This document shows, in pieces, positions 23,290 through 36,542 of a stretch of 64,000 nt of DNA. Source of the DNA: Adenanthera pavonina (taxonomy: Eukaryota > Streptophyta > Magnoliopsida > Fabales > Fabaceae); NCBI GenBank assembly GCA_026686845.1, contig JAIVEN010000016.1, forward strand, positions 2,807,501 through 2,871,500. The letters are read 5' to 3'. The notes below the pieces were generated by a model. That model did not search any database, was not told the DNA's origin, and was given only the letters and a program-made list of their open reading frames with translations. Position 1 is the first letter of the stretch. The number at the start of each line of letters is the position of its first letter. Made by a program: the position numbers and the translations under genes.

Positions 23290-24850
23290 GAGGCTCTAGT
23301 AGGCCCTGTTAAGGACAAGTGGAAAAAAGTAATGGAAGAAGAAATGGGTTCTATGAAAGCCAACCAAGTATGGGAACTTGTTGACCTACCACACAGCTGT
23401 AAGCTAACTGGGAACAAATGGGTTCTCAAAATAAAATGAAAAGCGGATGGGTCAATTGAGAGATATAAAACCCACTTGGTGGCCAAGGGGTATATACAAC
23501 ATGAAGGTATTGATTACGAAGATGCTTTTTCACCTGTTGTGCATTTCAATTCAATTAGATTAATCCTATGCATAGTAGCAAGTTTTGACTTGGAATTACA
23601 TCAAATTGATGTAAAAATCGTCTTCTTAAATAGTGAACTAGATGAAGAAATCTACATGGAATAACCATTAGGTTTCATAGAAAATGGAATAGAAGGCAAA
23701 GTGTGCAAACTCCAAAGATCCATTTATGGACTTAAACAATCATCTAGACAATAATACTTGAGGTTTCACAGACTACCTTGTATGACTTCAAAATGATAGA
23801 TGAAGACCATTGTGTTTGCGTAAAACATTTTGAAGGAAATTTTGTCATTTTATCCCTTTATGTGGATGACATACTATTGGTAGGAAATAATCTAAGAACA
23901 GTTCAAATTATAAAGGACTGGTTATTCTTTAATTTTGAAATGAAAGATATGGGCAAAGCAGAATATATTTTAGGAGTCAAAATCAATAGAGATCGCTTAA
24001 GAAGACTCCCCTCGCTTTCACAGGAGACATATATTAAGAAAATTCTTAGGTGTTTTAACATGAAAGATTGAGAACCCATGGATACTCCAATGGCAAAGAA
24101 TGAGAATCTAAGCCATGAGATATGTCCTTACACAAAATACAAAAAAGAGCTCATGAAAAAGGTTCCATATTCAAGTGCAGTAGGAAGTCTGATGTATGTA
24201 ATGATTTATGCAAAACCAGATATTTATTATGCGGTTAGACTTGTGAGTTGATATTAGTCAAATCCAGGCCAAGGTCATTGGAAACCTGTGAAAAGAGTAC
24301 TAAGATACTTAAAGGGAACAATTGACTATGCACTATGTTACCAAGGAAGTGATTTCAGCTTAAAAGGCTATTCCGATTCTGATTGGGGTGGTTACCTAGA
24401 TGAGCAGAAATCAACTTTAGGGTATACCTTCTAAATGAGTAATAGAGTAATTTCTTGAAGCAGCAAGAAACAGATATGCACAGCATTGTCAACTATGGAA
24501 GTAGAATTCATAGCATGTTTTGCTGTTGTATAAGAGGTAATATGGCTGAAAAGGTTCCTTGAACATTTAGAAATTAAAGGTGGAGAAATAGGTCCAATTC
24601 TGTTGAATTGTGACAAACAAGTAGCTATAGTTTATACAAAGGATCCCAAATATCACAGTAAGACCAAACACATAGATATGAAATATAATTTTGTAAGGGA
24701 TGCTATTGCAAAGATGGAAGTTATAGTTCAATATATTCCTACACGAGAAATGATTGTTGATCCCGTACCAAACCTATAACCCAAGACATATTCATTAAAC
24801 AAGTGGAGTCTATCGAGATATGTAGGGTATGATGTATTAAACAATTTTGT
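23290..24850 (+). pseudogene. Copia reverse transcriptase and RNase H remnant
   Basis: The frame gives VAKGYIQHEGIDYEDAFSPV, then QIDVKIVFLNSELDEEIYME, then LSLYVDDILLVGNN with the catalytic YVDD box, and YILGVKINRDR. RNase H follows with GYSDSDWGG and the final HIDMKYNFVRDAI. Stops occur, for example, after EIYME (23662), after FNMKD (24069) and in the RNase H part, so no enzyme can be made. Confidence 0.88.
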
Positions 24851-25514
24851 TGATAAATAAAAGTTCTTTTCTATTTATTCAATAATTCTTGTGAAAAATC
24901 ATATACAGTATCAAGTATGTTATGCAGGCTATGGAGGTTGGTTCTCTCATACGAGTAACTGATGCTCATAGGGAGCGAAGAAGATGAGACATGTTACAAT
25001 AGCCAAAGATGTGACAAAAGGCAAAGTCGTGACAGGGAAGCATCGTAAAATCAAACAATTGTTGCCTTGACAAAAGGAAAGTCGAGATGAGATCCTAAAA
25101 TAAATAAAAGGATCGAATCATGGACACTGATCATCCATGAGGCCTATAGCCATACAATGAATTCTCCTCGATTAGATGTCATAAGTGGGGCACAAAGAAG
25201 AATTCATGTTTAGATACTATATGTGTTTATAACTTCAGTTTGTATGGTGTCAAAAAAAATAAGTAAATCAACAAATACTCTCGTAGAATGAGTAAGACAT
25301 CGTAGCATGCAATTCATACTGCATGTGATTTAAGAACCGCAATCAAGGAAATCTAGTTGAATGGATCCCTATTTCATAGCTGTGTAAGTTCTAGAAAGGA
25401 ATAAATCCTTTCACTATACCCTTAAGACTTTAACACTATCATAAGGACTTGGTAGGGTGTCTTTTGCTTTGGCATATGTCCTATGGTTATGATTGATTTG
25501 ATCTAAAGGATTAA

Positions 25515-26352
25515 TGTTGGGAAAGTAGCCGAACCAAATCCAATTAATAATTGTGGAAAGGAAGATTTACTTGGAAATACACATCTATGCTAATATCTAA
25601 GACATGTCCTTTGTGAAATCATTTGTGTAATTCACAAGTGTGGATATTAAGCATATGAGTAGGCAATCTGAGTTATGAGTGACTTAAGAGGGATTAGATA
25701 CACCATAAAAAGGGTTATAAAAAAAAGATATGCCATAAAGAGAAAGTGTATGGGTGACTCTAGGACATCCAAGGTAATAAATAAATAAGCCTATAAATAA
25801 GTAAATGATAAGATGTACTCTTGTGCTAGCCCCTGTAATGAGATTCCTAATGCAAGATCATCAAATAAAGACGTCAAGCTCATGCGATCACGTTGGAGCA
25901 CCAAGTATGAAAGAAGAGAAAGAAATACATGATGACCCATTAAGTGCAAGTGGAAGATGTTGGATTTAATTAAGAAAAAAATCCACCATTGATAGGCCAA
26001 TTGCTTTTTCCAAAAACCCGTTAGTTTTTTGGATATTAATGAGAGGATAAAGGAATGATTTGAGCATATACTCTTTTCTTGATACGATTTGATATTGAAT
26101 CAAATCCTTTTCATAAATGTAGATATTATAAAAGATACAATCCTTCACCTATAAATAGAGGAGCTCATTCCCTTAGAAAATACACAATTCTTCTAAACTA
26201 TTTTCCTCTCTTTTCTATTCTCTTGGTGAGTGTGTAAGGTGTTATCTGGTGTGAAAAGTTCTATTATAGTGATCTAATCTACACTGTGTTTGAGTTTTAT
26301 TGTTCATCCGAAAATTCTTAAAGGTATGCCTCATACTCTATTTTATTCAACA
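25515..26352 (+). repeat. Candidate 3' LTR of the decayed copia element
   Basis: The stretch starts TGTTGGGAAAG and ends ATTCAACA, so its ends form the inverted pair TGTTG/CAACA. It has a TATA box (CTATAAATAG) near 26150, about 200 bases before the end, as in many copia LTRs. There is no second copy in the window, no clear polypurine tract and no target duplication, so the borders are a guess. Confidence 0.35.
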
Positions 26353-27931
26353 TGTGTCCTCTTAGATTATTATATATGCAATTCTCTTGCAACACATGTC
26401 TTGCAATTTACGTATCGCGCAGACTCAATATCTGAGATAACGACTTTTTTTTTACCCAAATGAAAGATAATAACTTGAAAGTAACATAAGAGGTGAAAAA
26501 AAATATAATACATAGTATTAATACTAAAAAAATATCTTGTTAGACAATTGTCTATGAAATTTTTAAAAATTTGTTGACATTTAATTTAAAATTTGAAATG
26601 AAGATATAAAGGTGAAAATTTTAAAATGAGGGAAAATGGAAAATGAACGCCAGGGAAAGGAGAAAATTTAAAAAAAAAAACGACATACATTATTCATTGA
26701 CCTAATCACTTCAATGGTGCACTCAAGAGAGTTTACTTATGCCTAGACCTGTTCATGTCCATCATTTTTTCTTTTTTTTCAAATGGAGTAGCTAAATCTT
26801 AGGGCTGTTAGTCCATGATATTATGTTGACTTTTGTATATAAGCTTATGCTTAATTGCTTATATTTGTCTATATCACAATAATAACTTAAGGTAATTGAT
26901 TAAGATTATCATAAGTTTATATACCTTCTATTTTTCCTATTACTTTTATATATAAGACGTCAATTCTTTAATAATCCTCAAGTTTATATATTAATTGTAT
27001 TGTGAAATATGTATTAGGAAATTTACTTTGCATAGATTTTGAAATACTTACTTATAAATTGGAAAAAATATATATTAAGCTTTTATTGAGCAATAATAAA
27101 ATATAGAATTTATAATAAATCATATATTTACAAGTTAGGAATAATATAATTTATCTCAAATTCTGTACTAATGTATTAGGAAACATGTATAGTTAGTTAA
27201 GATTAAGGTAAGTCAAAATATTGACAAAAGTGGGCATGAACAGTGAAAGAGAGAGGAGGAGTGAAGAATGAAAGGGAATTGTGAAGAAGGAAAATGATGG
27301 GGGCCGCCTAACAGTATTGTTTGGCTTATCCAAATTTGGCTAAAAGCAAAGCGAGTGCTTCGCAGATTCCCCATTTTCTTTTTGGCCAATAAGCAGATTC
27401 CAATTCAAGAGGAAAGGAAGCAAAGAAGGTTCGCGTCGCAAGTGCCGACCTAACAAGTACCAAAAGATGACGTTATATATATTCTGTACAAACATATACA
27501 TTCTTTTTCAATATAAATATGAAGATTGGATAGTACAGACAGCTACCTACATATAATATGAAATTGTGATGCGAGCAGGGCCTTTGGGGTTGCTGAGGAA
27601 CCAAAATGTGTGATCGTCATTCTCGTCCCAACGTTATCTGAAAGGCCTATATCTTCTTTGTTCGCTGTCTCTTCTTTTATTTTTAATTACACACTCCTCT
27701 TTTATTCACACAAATATATATACAACTAATTAAAATTTAAATGTCTCTTTTTATTTTTATTTTAATTTAATTTAAACAATTAAGTATGGCAGCAAGTCTT
27801 TTTTAATAAACAATTTTAGATGAGTTAAATATTAGAGACTCATCAAAGTCAAAACAAAACAGATTTTATAATTCAAAAGTCCTTTGCATTGGTTAAGTTG
27901 AGAGGAGAGGGACCGTTTCATTTATTTGTTA
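26353..27931. other. AT-rich spacer, no gene seen
   Basis: No coding region or element with clear ends was found. Short A and T runs only. Confidence 0.45.
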
Positions 27932-28235
27932 CTCTTTTCTGTCTCAAATATAAAGGATTATATTTCTTATTTTATATAAGCAAATATAAAGCATCATAGT
28001 GGTTAAAGTTAGTTAAATTAATTAAATTTTTAGCAAAATATATTTTTCCATATTTGCCTTTAATTAATTATTAACTTTTATCTTGTGAATCCCAAATTTC
28101 TCTCCCGTACTTTATTGCATGAAAGAGTATTTTAGGAAATCAAACATTTAATTGTGCAGAAACTCTAGGAGATGACTTTTATTTTGTACCATGCAAATTC
28201 TCTACAAAGTGTTTTATATTTGAGATTGAAGGGAA
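27932..28235. mobile_element. Stowaway-like MITE
   Basis: The left end CTCTTTTCTGTCTCAAATATAA and the reverse complement of the right end, TTCCCTTCAATCTCAAATATAA, are similar terminal inverted repeats flanked by TA (27930-27931 and 28236-28237). About 304 bp, non-coding. Confidence 0.62.
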
Positions 28236-28615
28236 TATATCAACTAAACTTGTTTTACTCTAGTCAATGATTTGTGTGATTTGAAATGAATTTTATTATA
28301 TATATATATTGATATATTAATTTTAAAATGTTTTGACTACTATATTTTGATTTTTTTTCATAAATTTATTCACAATGTTAAAACTCTTATTTTAGTATTA
28401 TTAAGTGTGTAATCTCCTTGTACAGTGGTATATATAAATTAACTAGAACAAATCACTCAAGGCTAGGAACGGTGGACTCAATCTTCGCTCTTACAAATCA
28501 AAACACACACATACACACTATAACTGGAACGAAGTAGTGAAGGCTCTAATGTTGTACTTAATCTTCGCTCTTAGAACTAGACAATTGTATTCATAATATT
28601 ATGTGTGATTGATTG

Positions 28616-29521
28616 GGTGAGAATATTAAAAACACTCTCCCTAAGAGAGTTCAAATTCTCTCTGTATAGTGAGAGCCCAAACCCTTGCCGTCATGTGGGT
28701 CTGCTTTTCTTCATGTATGCTCTGACCCTCTTGGCACATTTCTCCCCAGCTTTCGCCGATGGAGAAGGTGCCTTTACTGTGTGTGCATTCCCTTCTCTTT
28801 GTGTGGTGTCAGGAGTTGTGCCAGTGTGTTCTAGGATTTAAAGGTAGATGGAGAGCTCCTCCCTCTATAATTTTCAACTATAAAGAGATGATTTGGCTAG
28901 GGTATTAGTGTTTGAAGAGTTGAGCGTAGCCGAAATCTTAGTCAATTGGTTCATATCAAAAGTGTGGAGATGGGATTCTTCCATAGGTTTGATCGGCCGT
29001 TCGTGTCATTCTCTGTTGGGGTCGACCTTTCCCTATGCCTAGTGTGTGGAGTCTAAGCAAAACTTATTTTTGTCGAGACAAATTTGAAGTTGAAGGTGAT
29101 GATTTTGAAAAGAGGGTTCACCGAACCATCATCCCTACTTTTAAAGATGCTGTTGCTTCTTCCGTCATTTTAGTGCCCTTGATCTTGGTAATGGTTTCGG
29201 CTTGGTGGGTGGTGTGTTTTGTCTAGTTTTTGTGTTGTTGTTGGCCTGCCTCTATTTCTTGTATGTCTTTATTTATGTTTTTGTTTCCATCTTTATTTCT
29301 TTTGTGGGGTTATTTTGTTAGGCGTTTGTTGGTGACTTTTGCTTCTCGTCGACAATGAGTTCTGTCAAAGTGCAGGTTTGGGTTTAGTTCCACGTCAGGT
29401 AAAGTTATATTTATAGTTGGGTTGGTGTTTCCTTTGCTTTGGTATTTTCTACGTTGTGGTTGTTTTTTAATATATTAATTGTTTCTGTTGTGATAAAAAA
29501 AAAAAAAAGGTCAGAATATTA
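28616..29521 (+). mobile_element. Poly-A-tailed retroposon with 13-bp target duplications
   Basis: The insert 28629-29508 ends in 14 A's (29495-29508). It is flanked by GGTGAGAATATTA (28616-28628) and GGTCAGAATATTA (29509-29521), which agree at 12 of 13 positions. A poly-A tail with a direct repeat of this length is the signature of LINE-mediated retroposition. The 880-bp body is less AT-rich than its surroundings. It has short open stretches (28605-28841, 29035-29226) but no reverse transcriptase. It could be a 5'/3'-end LINE derivative, a non-autonomous LINE-driven element or a processed transcript copy. Plus-strand orientation follows from the tail. Confidence 0.7.
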
Positions 29522-29876
29522 CTCACCCTCTAACTCTATGTATTAATGAAATTAAGACTGACGGAACAAAATTATTACGCTGTCAAAAAAGGTGGCCACG
29601 AGTCAATCAAACCTGAAAACTCTCTGGGTTGGAGGAATGTCCGTGTAAATGTAGCGCCATCTCATCATTTCACGACATGCGACTAAAACCTCGGATTCAA
29701 ACCATTTCAGTTCCCAAGGACGTCAGCAAGCAAGCAAGAGAGAGAACCAAACTAATATAGGATTCCCTATATAACAACACTAATTCAAGCTTCACAACTC
29801 CTTTTTTTTTTTGGTAGCGAGCTTCGTAACTCTTAATTACCCATTTTTTTTACTTACCTATAAAATGATATAAATA

Positions 29877-30054
29877 TTTTCTCTAATCTCAAATATCAGA
29901 AAATAATTTTAAGAGGACCATGTCAGTTCAAAATATTAAAAAATTAAGTGTAAATATTTGGTGTAATAAATGAGATATTCAAATAATACTCATCATTAAT
30001 TTTAACTATTGATATATATAAAGTAATTTTTTTTGTTATATTTGAGACCGGAAG
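29877..30054. mobile_element. Stowaway-like MITE, short
   Basis: The left end contains CTCTAATCTCAAATAT and the reverse complement of the right end CTTCCGGTCTCAAATATAAC. TA dinucleotides flank both ends (29875-29876 and 30055-30056). About 178 bp. The repeats are less perfect than those of the other two Stowaway-like elements. Confidence 0.5.
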
Positions 30055-30056
30055 TA

Positions 30057-31080
30057 ATGTTATACAAATTTGAATAATATAATTTATTATATTATTATAA
30101 TTTATATATAACAATTTTGTTAGAAATTATTATTAATAAATAATATTTTTATTTGAAATATTTGATTTCTAATATTTGATTTATTTAATATTCTATTTTT
30201 TGTCCTTTTTTCTATTGAATTTAATAACGTGCCATTTGTGTGATTTATAGTTTCCCCGAGCACAACCCGCATCTACACCCCAAAAAAAAAGAACAGCCTG
30301 CATCAATTTTATATTAGTATGTAGATCGATATGGATTCATGCACCCATACAATTCTCATATATCGGAAATTCATTGGTACGTACATCAGAGAAAAAAGCT
30401 ATGTTCTGCATTTTTTTAAAGAAAAAAATAGTGATTGAATTAGTGCTTGTTTGCTTCATGAAAAAAAGATATAATAATTTTTAATCATGATTTTATAAGA
30501 AGATGCATTTGTCCAAATATAAATAACTTTTTTAAAAAATAAAAAAATGAGTTAAATTATAGTTAAAAAAAAAAGAAGAAAAAACTTACTTTTTCTTTAA
30601 TAAAACGTAAATTTTAAAAAAGGAAAAACAAATTTATTTTATATTGTACTTTTAAAAATATTTTTAATATTTATCATCTAATAATATTTTTTATCAAACT
30701 TACTTTTATAAAAAAATATTTAAATATAATAACTTATAATAAACTTATTTTATCTAAATTTCACTTTTACAAATTTTTTTACAAATTTTATTTATTTTAA
30801 GGTAGTTTTACAAAACTGATAAACCAAACTACATTCGTATTTGATTAGTAACGTGGGGTTAAAAAAAGGGGGAATTATATTTTGGGGCTAAGATTTCCAA
30901 TTAATCACAAAGGAAGATTTTTAACTAAAATTCAGTGATAAAAATAAAAGATTAAGTTATAAAATTAAAAAAATAAATAATAAAAAAATCTATTTTATAA
31001 TTAATTTAAAATTTTGTTCACCAAAAATATGATTCTTCAAAAGAAAATGGCATATCCAATTAACGGCATCTTCCAGACTC
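30057..31080. other. Very AT-rich spacer with a possible MITE
   Basis: Mostly A/T runs. Ends near 30450 (TTGTTTGCTTCAT) and, inverted, near 30825 (AGTTTGGTTTATC) are weakly similar and could bound an old MITE. No gene seen. Confidence 0.35.
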
Positions 31081-31195
31081 CAAGCGCCAGCCTCGCGCGT
31101 ATCCCTCGAGCTCCCCCATTACTTCTGGGTCCCTCCCTTATCTCTTTCAGTCGCCGGTGACCGAAAAGTCTCCGACCACTGGACTTATCGGTGTA

Positions 31196-31284
31196 TGACG
31201 TAATCCAATCGCTGAAAGGGGTGTGAACTATGCACCCACCATATCTACCTGGTGCGCAATATAAGGGGTAGTGGAACTATGACG
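31196..31284 (+). promoter_or_regulatory. Two TGACG boxes upstream of the TGA gene
   Basis: TGACGTAA at 31196-31203 and TGACG at 31280-31284 lie upstream of the TGA bZIP gene. TGACG is the core site bound by TGA factors (the as-1 type box), so the gene could respond to its own family. The transcription start is not visible, and this placement in the promoter is inferred. Confidence 0.35.
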
Positions 31285-32915
31285 ATGACATGCTGCCCTT
31301 AGCTTATTGTGAATTCTTTGACTCTATCAGTATCACACAATGACACGCATAATATAAATATTATAACAATGTCAGCCCCCAAGTTCAATTATACATCCTT
31401 ATTTTATATACTAAAATCGATTCAAACAGTGGGTTTAATATTGTAATATAACTGTTGTAATATCACCACGAAGAGAGTTAAATTAGAAGCTCGAGGGTCC
31501 CTTGCTCTCTTTTAATTAAGCTGTGTCGATTATGATGACAGCTTAGGGTTCTACAAGGGATAGCCTTTGTTTTGGGGTCCAAGGAATTTCGTTCTGGTTT
31601 AGTTGGTTATCAAGTGACAAGTTGGCAGGATTTGAGCGGGAAATAAAGCTTCTGAACGGAGCTTTTAATTAAAGGTACGGTTTTTATACCCTTCTTATTT
31701 ATATATTAGTAAAGAACTAAATTCCAAGGAATTGGATAGGAATCAAAATCTAATGAGTTTCCAAATGAAATTGATGCGTTGTCTTGAGGTAATTGCTTAT
31801 GCAGTTTTTCGTTTTCTATCTATGATCTCTGGTACTTATGTCTTGTCATTTTTCTTTCGTCTTTTAAACATCATAGGGGATTGAATTTGCTTGCCTACAC
31901 CAAAAATGGTATTTTGGTTGCTGAATGAAAGTACACTAAGCTTTGAAAATGGTTTTCTGGAATTTGTTGTGTCAGTGTTATTACGCTTGTTGAAACCAGC
32001 TAAGATGAAGCAAGAAACTAAAGCATATGTGAGCATATTTATAAATGCTCCCTCAATACATTTAATCTGTCTCTCTCCCCCCTTTCTCTCTGTATTTCAA
32101 TCACTACTAAAATGGAAACAATGATGCCATATGACGAGACTGCTTGATTCTAAGGTCCAGGAACTTAATGTTTTCTACTCCTCATCCCACTCTAACGCTG
32201 GGACATCTAAGAAGACTAAGTTAAACTGCTTTATCATCTCTTGCTCCCGAGCTTGCTTATCATCTGAAAACTCAATGGTAGCTAGGGCTGAAGAGCTGGG
32301 ATATTGATATCTTAGAAACTGAAATATTTACTTTATGTAATTCTCTTAAAGAAATTGTATCCATTACATTTACTCTAGACCTGGTAGGTTCCTTCCTTCC
32401 TTGTAATTCTGTTTCAATCAATAAAATTCATCTCAGTGGTAGCTGATTATCCTTGTTAGATACTATCTTTAGTGCGGAGCAGCATTTTGGTTAGGGTGGT
32501 CTTGTAGAGCTATGCATGCTTGATTTACTTGACTGCAAATTTTGGGCACCATTAATGTTTTCTCTGAGTTTATTACCTCTGGAATATATTATATCATAAA
32601 ATTTCTTCCAGTCTTACCAATCAAATTGATCTGTTACTGCATTGTTATATCATGATTAGATCAGAATATTTTCTTCAAAGTTTGACAATTCTGTACCATC
32701 AAATCATGTCAGTATGTAAATGTGAATGGGAAGTTGATTCTTTTAGTTTTGCTTGTGAGTTTTCATTATCTCTATTATTACTCTTTTAAGTTAAACTAAC
32801 TTTTAATGGTTGATTAACTTAATTGCAATTTGTTTATTCTTCACAGCTGTTTCTTGTAAAAACTCGTGTGTATAATGCTGATTGAATTTCTGCACTAATC
32901 AGTCCATAGTAGAGC

Positions 32916-35900
32916 ATGAATTCTACATCCACACAGTTTGTTTCCACAAGAAGGATGGGTGTATATGATCCTATCCACCAGATTAGTATGTGGGAAGAAA
33001 ACTTCAAGAATAACTGTAATCTAAGTCCATCTGTGCCCTTAATTGGTGAGGGAGATGTGAAGTTAGATAATCAGGTGCAACTTTACAAAACTTGTGCTTT
33101 ATATTTTTTGGCAAATTGAAAAAAATGCGTATTCTGCATGCTAAGAAAATTAATTTCTTTTGGTTACTAGTCAGAGGATGCATCTCAAGGAATGCTTGGA
33201 ATTCCTAAGAATTACGACCAAGAAGCTAATAAGTCTATAGAAAAGGTAAGAGTATGTTATGAGGAAGGCTCTTTTCACGTTTCAAAGCTTATCTGTAGTA
33301 TGTTGTCCTCATGTCCTATCCGATGGCTATCTTTTTTTCCAAAACATTTTAATCAAGAGAGAATCTCCAGTGATGTTTTGGCACTGGGAAGGGCAGTTCC
33401 TTCCTTTTTTAGATTTTTTTTTTTGCTTCATCCTTAGCTTTATGAACAAACTGGGTGACAATTGAAGGCATGCTAGACCACCCCAATTTGGTTTCTTTAA
33501 GGAATCTGTGCCTGATGCAAAAGACTACGTCCTGTGCTTCTAGATTTTAGATGTCTGGCATGCATTCATACTTTCCATATTTCTGTTTGATGCTTATATG
33601 GCAACTGAGATGGGAATATAACATTATAAAACATGCAGATACAAAGACGTCTTGCACAAAATCGAGAGGCCGCTCGTAAGAGTCGTCTGCGGAAAAAGGT
33701 TTGAACGATTTTGCATTGAAGATATGTGATAAATATAAAAAAAGTTGTATGACATTTGCATAAATTTAAATGTTTTTTGATATTTCCTTACAGGCCTATG
33801 TTCAACAATTAGAATCAAGTCGTTTGAAGCTGATCAAGTTAGAGCAAGAGCTGGACAGCGCAAGACAGCAGGTACAGAGAAGAACCACTCTTAACTTCTT
33901 CAGTGCTTTGATTTCTATAGATCAACAACTGTTTTTTTCTCTTTTAATTTGTGAGGAAACAAAACTGCAGGGATCTTTTATTGGTTGTGGATTGGACTCT
34001 GATAATCTGGTATTTGCTGGATCTGTAAATCCAGGTTTGTTATTTTGTTGCCAAATATTGATTAGTCATTGCTAAATATTGAATTTTGCCATTTCTTGTC
34101 GTTAATCCATATAATGATGGCTATGATAATACTATTTTTAAAAAAATATATATAATTTTTGTTCTGTGAGTATATCACTTGCATGCAAAGCCATCATCTA
34201 AATTCTTGTTTTGTTTTTTTCTACCGTGCTCCCAAAATTCTTGTTTTATAATGCACTTCAATTTTCCAACAAATTCTTGCATTCTAAAAAGACTCAAACT
34301 AACAACTCTGCAGGCATCACAACCTTTGAGATGGAGTATGGGCACTGGGTAGAAAAACAAAATAGACAAATTTGTGAATTGAGAACTGCTTTAAATGCTC
34401 ATATCAGTGACATAGAGCTCAGGATACTTGTAGATGGTATAATGAATCACTATTCTGACCTCTTCCGCATGAAATCAGCAGCTGCAAAAGTGGATGTTTT
34501 CTATGTTTTGTTTGGCATGTGGAAAACAACAGCTGAACGGTTTTTCTTGTGGATTGGAGGATTCCGACCATCTGAGCTTCTGAAGGTGATGCTTCATATC
34601 TAGCAAATGAATGAAGCTGAGAAATTTATTCATAGAATCTGCAGGTTCTGAATTTAATTAGCTTTCATAAAACTAGGATGTGTTCCCATAATCTTTTAGG
34701 ATTCTCTAGATAAACAAAATCATGATAAATGTATGACATTTTGAACGGCTATTGGTTATTTAGAGAATTTTAACATCCTAATGTTCTCATTCCTCGGCGG
34801 AGAGAGAGAAGCGTCTTGGTATTTTTAGAGAGGGAAAATGGAGGGGAATGGAAGGACAGGTTTCATTGAAACCCCTGCTTTGTTTGGGTGCTTTTTACGA
34901 GAAGGGCAGAAAAATGGAAGATTTCATCTAGCCCTCGAAAATCCTTCAAAGTCCTCCCCTCCATTGTAGTTTTAAATTCTCTTAATTTTTGGAGGAGAAA
35001 GTTTTATCAAACAATGGCATGGGGAATTATCATTTAACCTTCCCTTCCCTTCCCCTCCCAACTCCCAATACATACCGTCTCTGTTATTTGAAAATATGAT
35101 TCCAAAGTTTGCTTCTTCCTTTTGGACAGTTTTGTTTTCAAATCCTTGATCATTATGAGTTACCTTACTTCATAATAATTGATTTTGGAGTTCATTAGGA
35201 CTTCTATCTGAACCACAGGCATCCAATTAATACTACTAATCTTATTTGCAGCAAGTGATGAAAAACCCTTGCCACTGCTGGGGGAGGTAAAACTATAGGA
35301 TATTGTGTATTTTCTCGAATAGGAATCTTTTCTTTTTTTTAATTTCTCGCCAGATGTTCCTTAGTTGTGTACGTACCATGCTAATGCAATTTATGGCTTC
35401 TTATGTTCATTGCATCCTATGGACATTTCCTTTTGCATGTCGTGGTCACAGGAAGCATAAACCTCTTGTTTTCATTGTCTGTCCTGAATACAACAGGGAC
35501 TGCCCGTGAGTGGACCTGAATTAGGAATACTTACAGCTAGTGGTAGGAGTCAAACATTAGCCTTTGAGTTCCCACTATCATTAGGTTTTTCTTGCTAGCA
35601 TCTTCTGCAGGGTAAAATTCAAAACCGTATTAATGTGTTTCTATTTTTATACATTAGGTATGACGTACTTAAATGCTTATAGAACCTAAAATTGCAATCA
35701 CCCATTAATTGTTCTAGAGAGTAGGGTCAGGTCAGGTGACATTTAGATTTTGTATTGACTCTATTGCTCTGTCAAGAATTACATCTGCACACTTGAAATG
35801 TAAATGTTCACTGGGCTACTCGATTCAAATGTGAGATAATTTCTGTTGTCATCGTAACTTTTTAACATATTATGCATGTTGACAAATTTATTTTAAATGC

Positions 35901-36507
35901 AGGTTCTTGTCCCTTTGATTGAACCTTTGACAGAGCAACAACGATTGGATGTTTATAATCTTGGACAATCATGCCAGCAAGCAGAAGATGCCCTTTCACA
36001 AGGCAGGGACAGACTTCAGCAGATACTTGCTGAAACTGTGGCAGCTGGACAACTGGTTGACGGAACTTATATTCCTCAGATGGCTGTTGCAGTGGAGAAG
36101 TTGGAAGCTCTGGTGAGCTTTGTGACCCAGGTAATGAACTCCACTTCCTTAATGGCCATTTCTTTTCAATGCATGCCCTGTTCCAGCCACACTGGTAATT
36201 TGTATGCCTATGTCTAGCCAAGAAAAGTGTCCTTCCCCAGCATGCCTTTGACTGTCTCTACCTACCTGGAGGTGAAAAGAAATAATGATTCGCAGTCTTA
36301 CATCATCCATGAGAATACATTGAAAGAGTACTTTTACACTCTTAAAAGTCAGTTCAAGCCCCTGGGAATGGATAAATTGACTTTCTTACGTTGCAAACTT
36401 GCAATGTTATTTTACCAAGTATTAATGTTATGATTTTACATTTAAGAAGAATGGTCATGGAAGGTGGCCATAGTTGGATGATGAAGTATCCTGGTGTTTT
36501 TATACCG

Positions 36508-36542
<35 letters not shown>

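Larger units (their letters stand above)
20900..24862 (+). mobile_element. Decayed Ty1/copia retrotransposon body
   Basis: A full but heavily mutated copia polyprotein can be followed on the plus strand. Gag lies at about 21005-21480 (KSMWIALKDKFGG), then a damaged zinc knuckle near 21625 (VKCYACQ followed by a lysine run). The protease end and pre-integrase region are at 21840-22300. Integrase spans about 22300-22700 (ITFIDDYL, QQNGVVEKRNRTLLD). Reverse transcriptase spans about 23290-24070, with FSPVV, QIDVKIVFLN, SIYGLKQSSRQ and the active-site motif YVDDILL. RNase H runs to about 24850 (SDSDWGG, SSKKQICTALSTMEVEF, HSKTKHIDMKYNFVRD). Many in-frame stops and frameshifts interrupt it. The 5' end is truncated and no left LTR was found, so this is an old inactive copy. 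Confidence 0.9.

Noticed and set aside
34680..35100. Possible MITE in the large TGA intron (TTTGTTTGGGTG ... ATCAAACAATGG)
   Set aside because: The end similarity is limited to a few bases and no target duplication was found.
35862..36221. A 119-codon minus-strand frame opposite a TGA exon
   Set aside because: It is a shadow of the conserved exon 35903-36130 on the plus strand.
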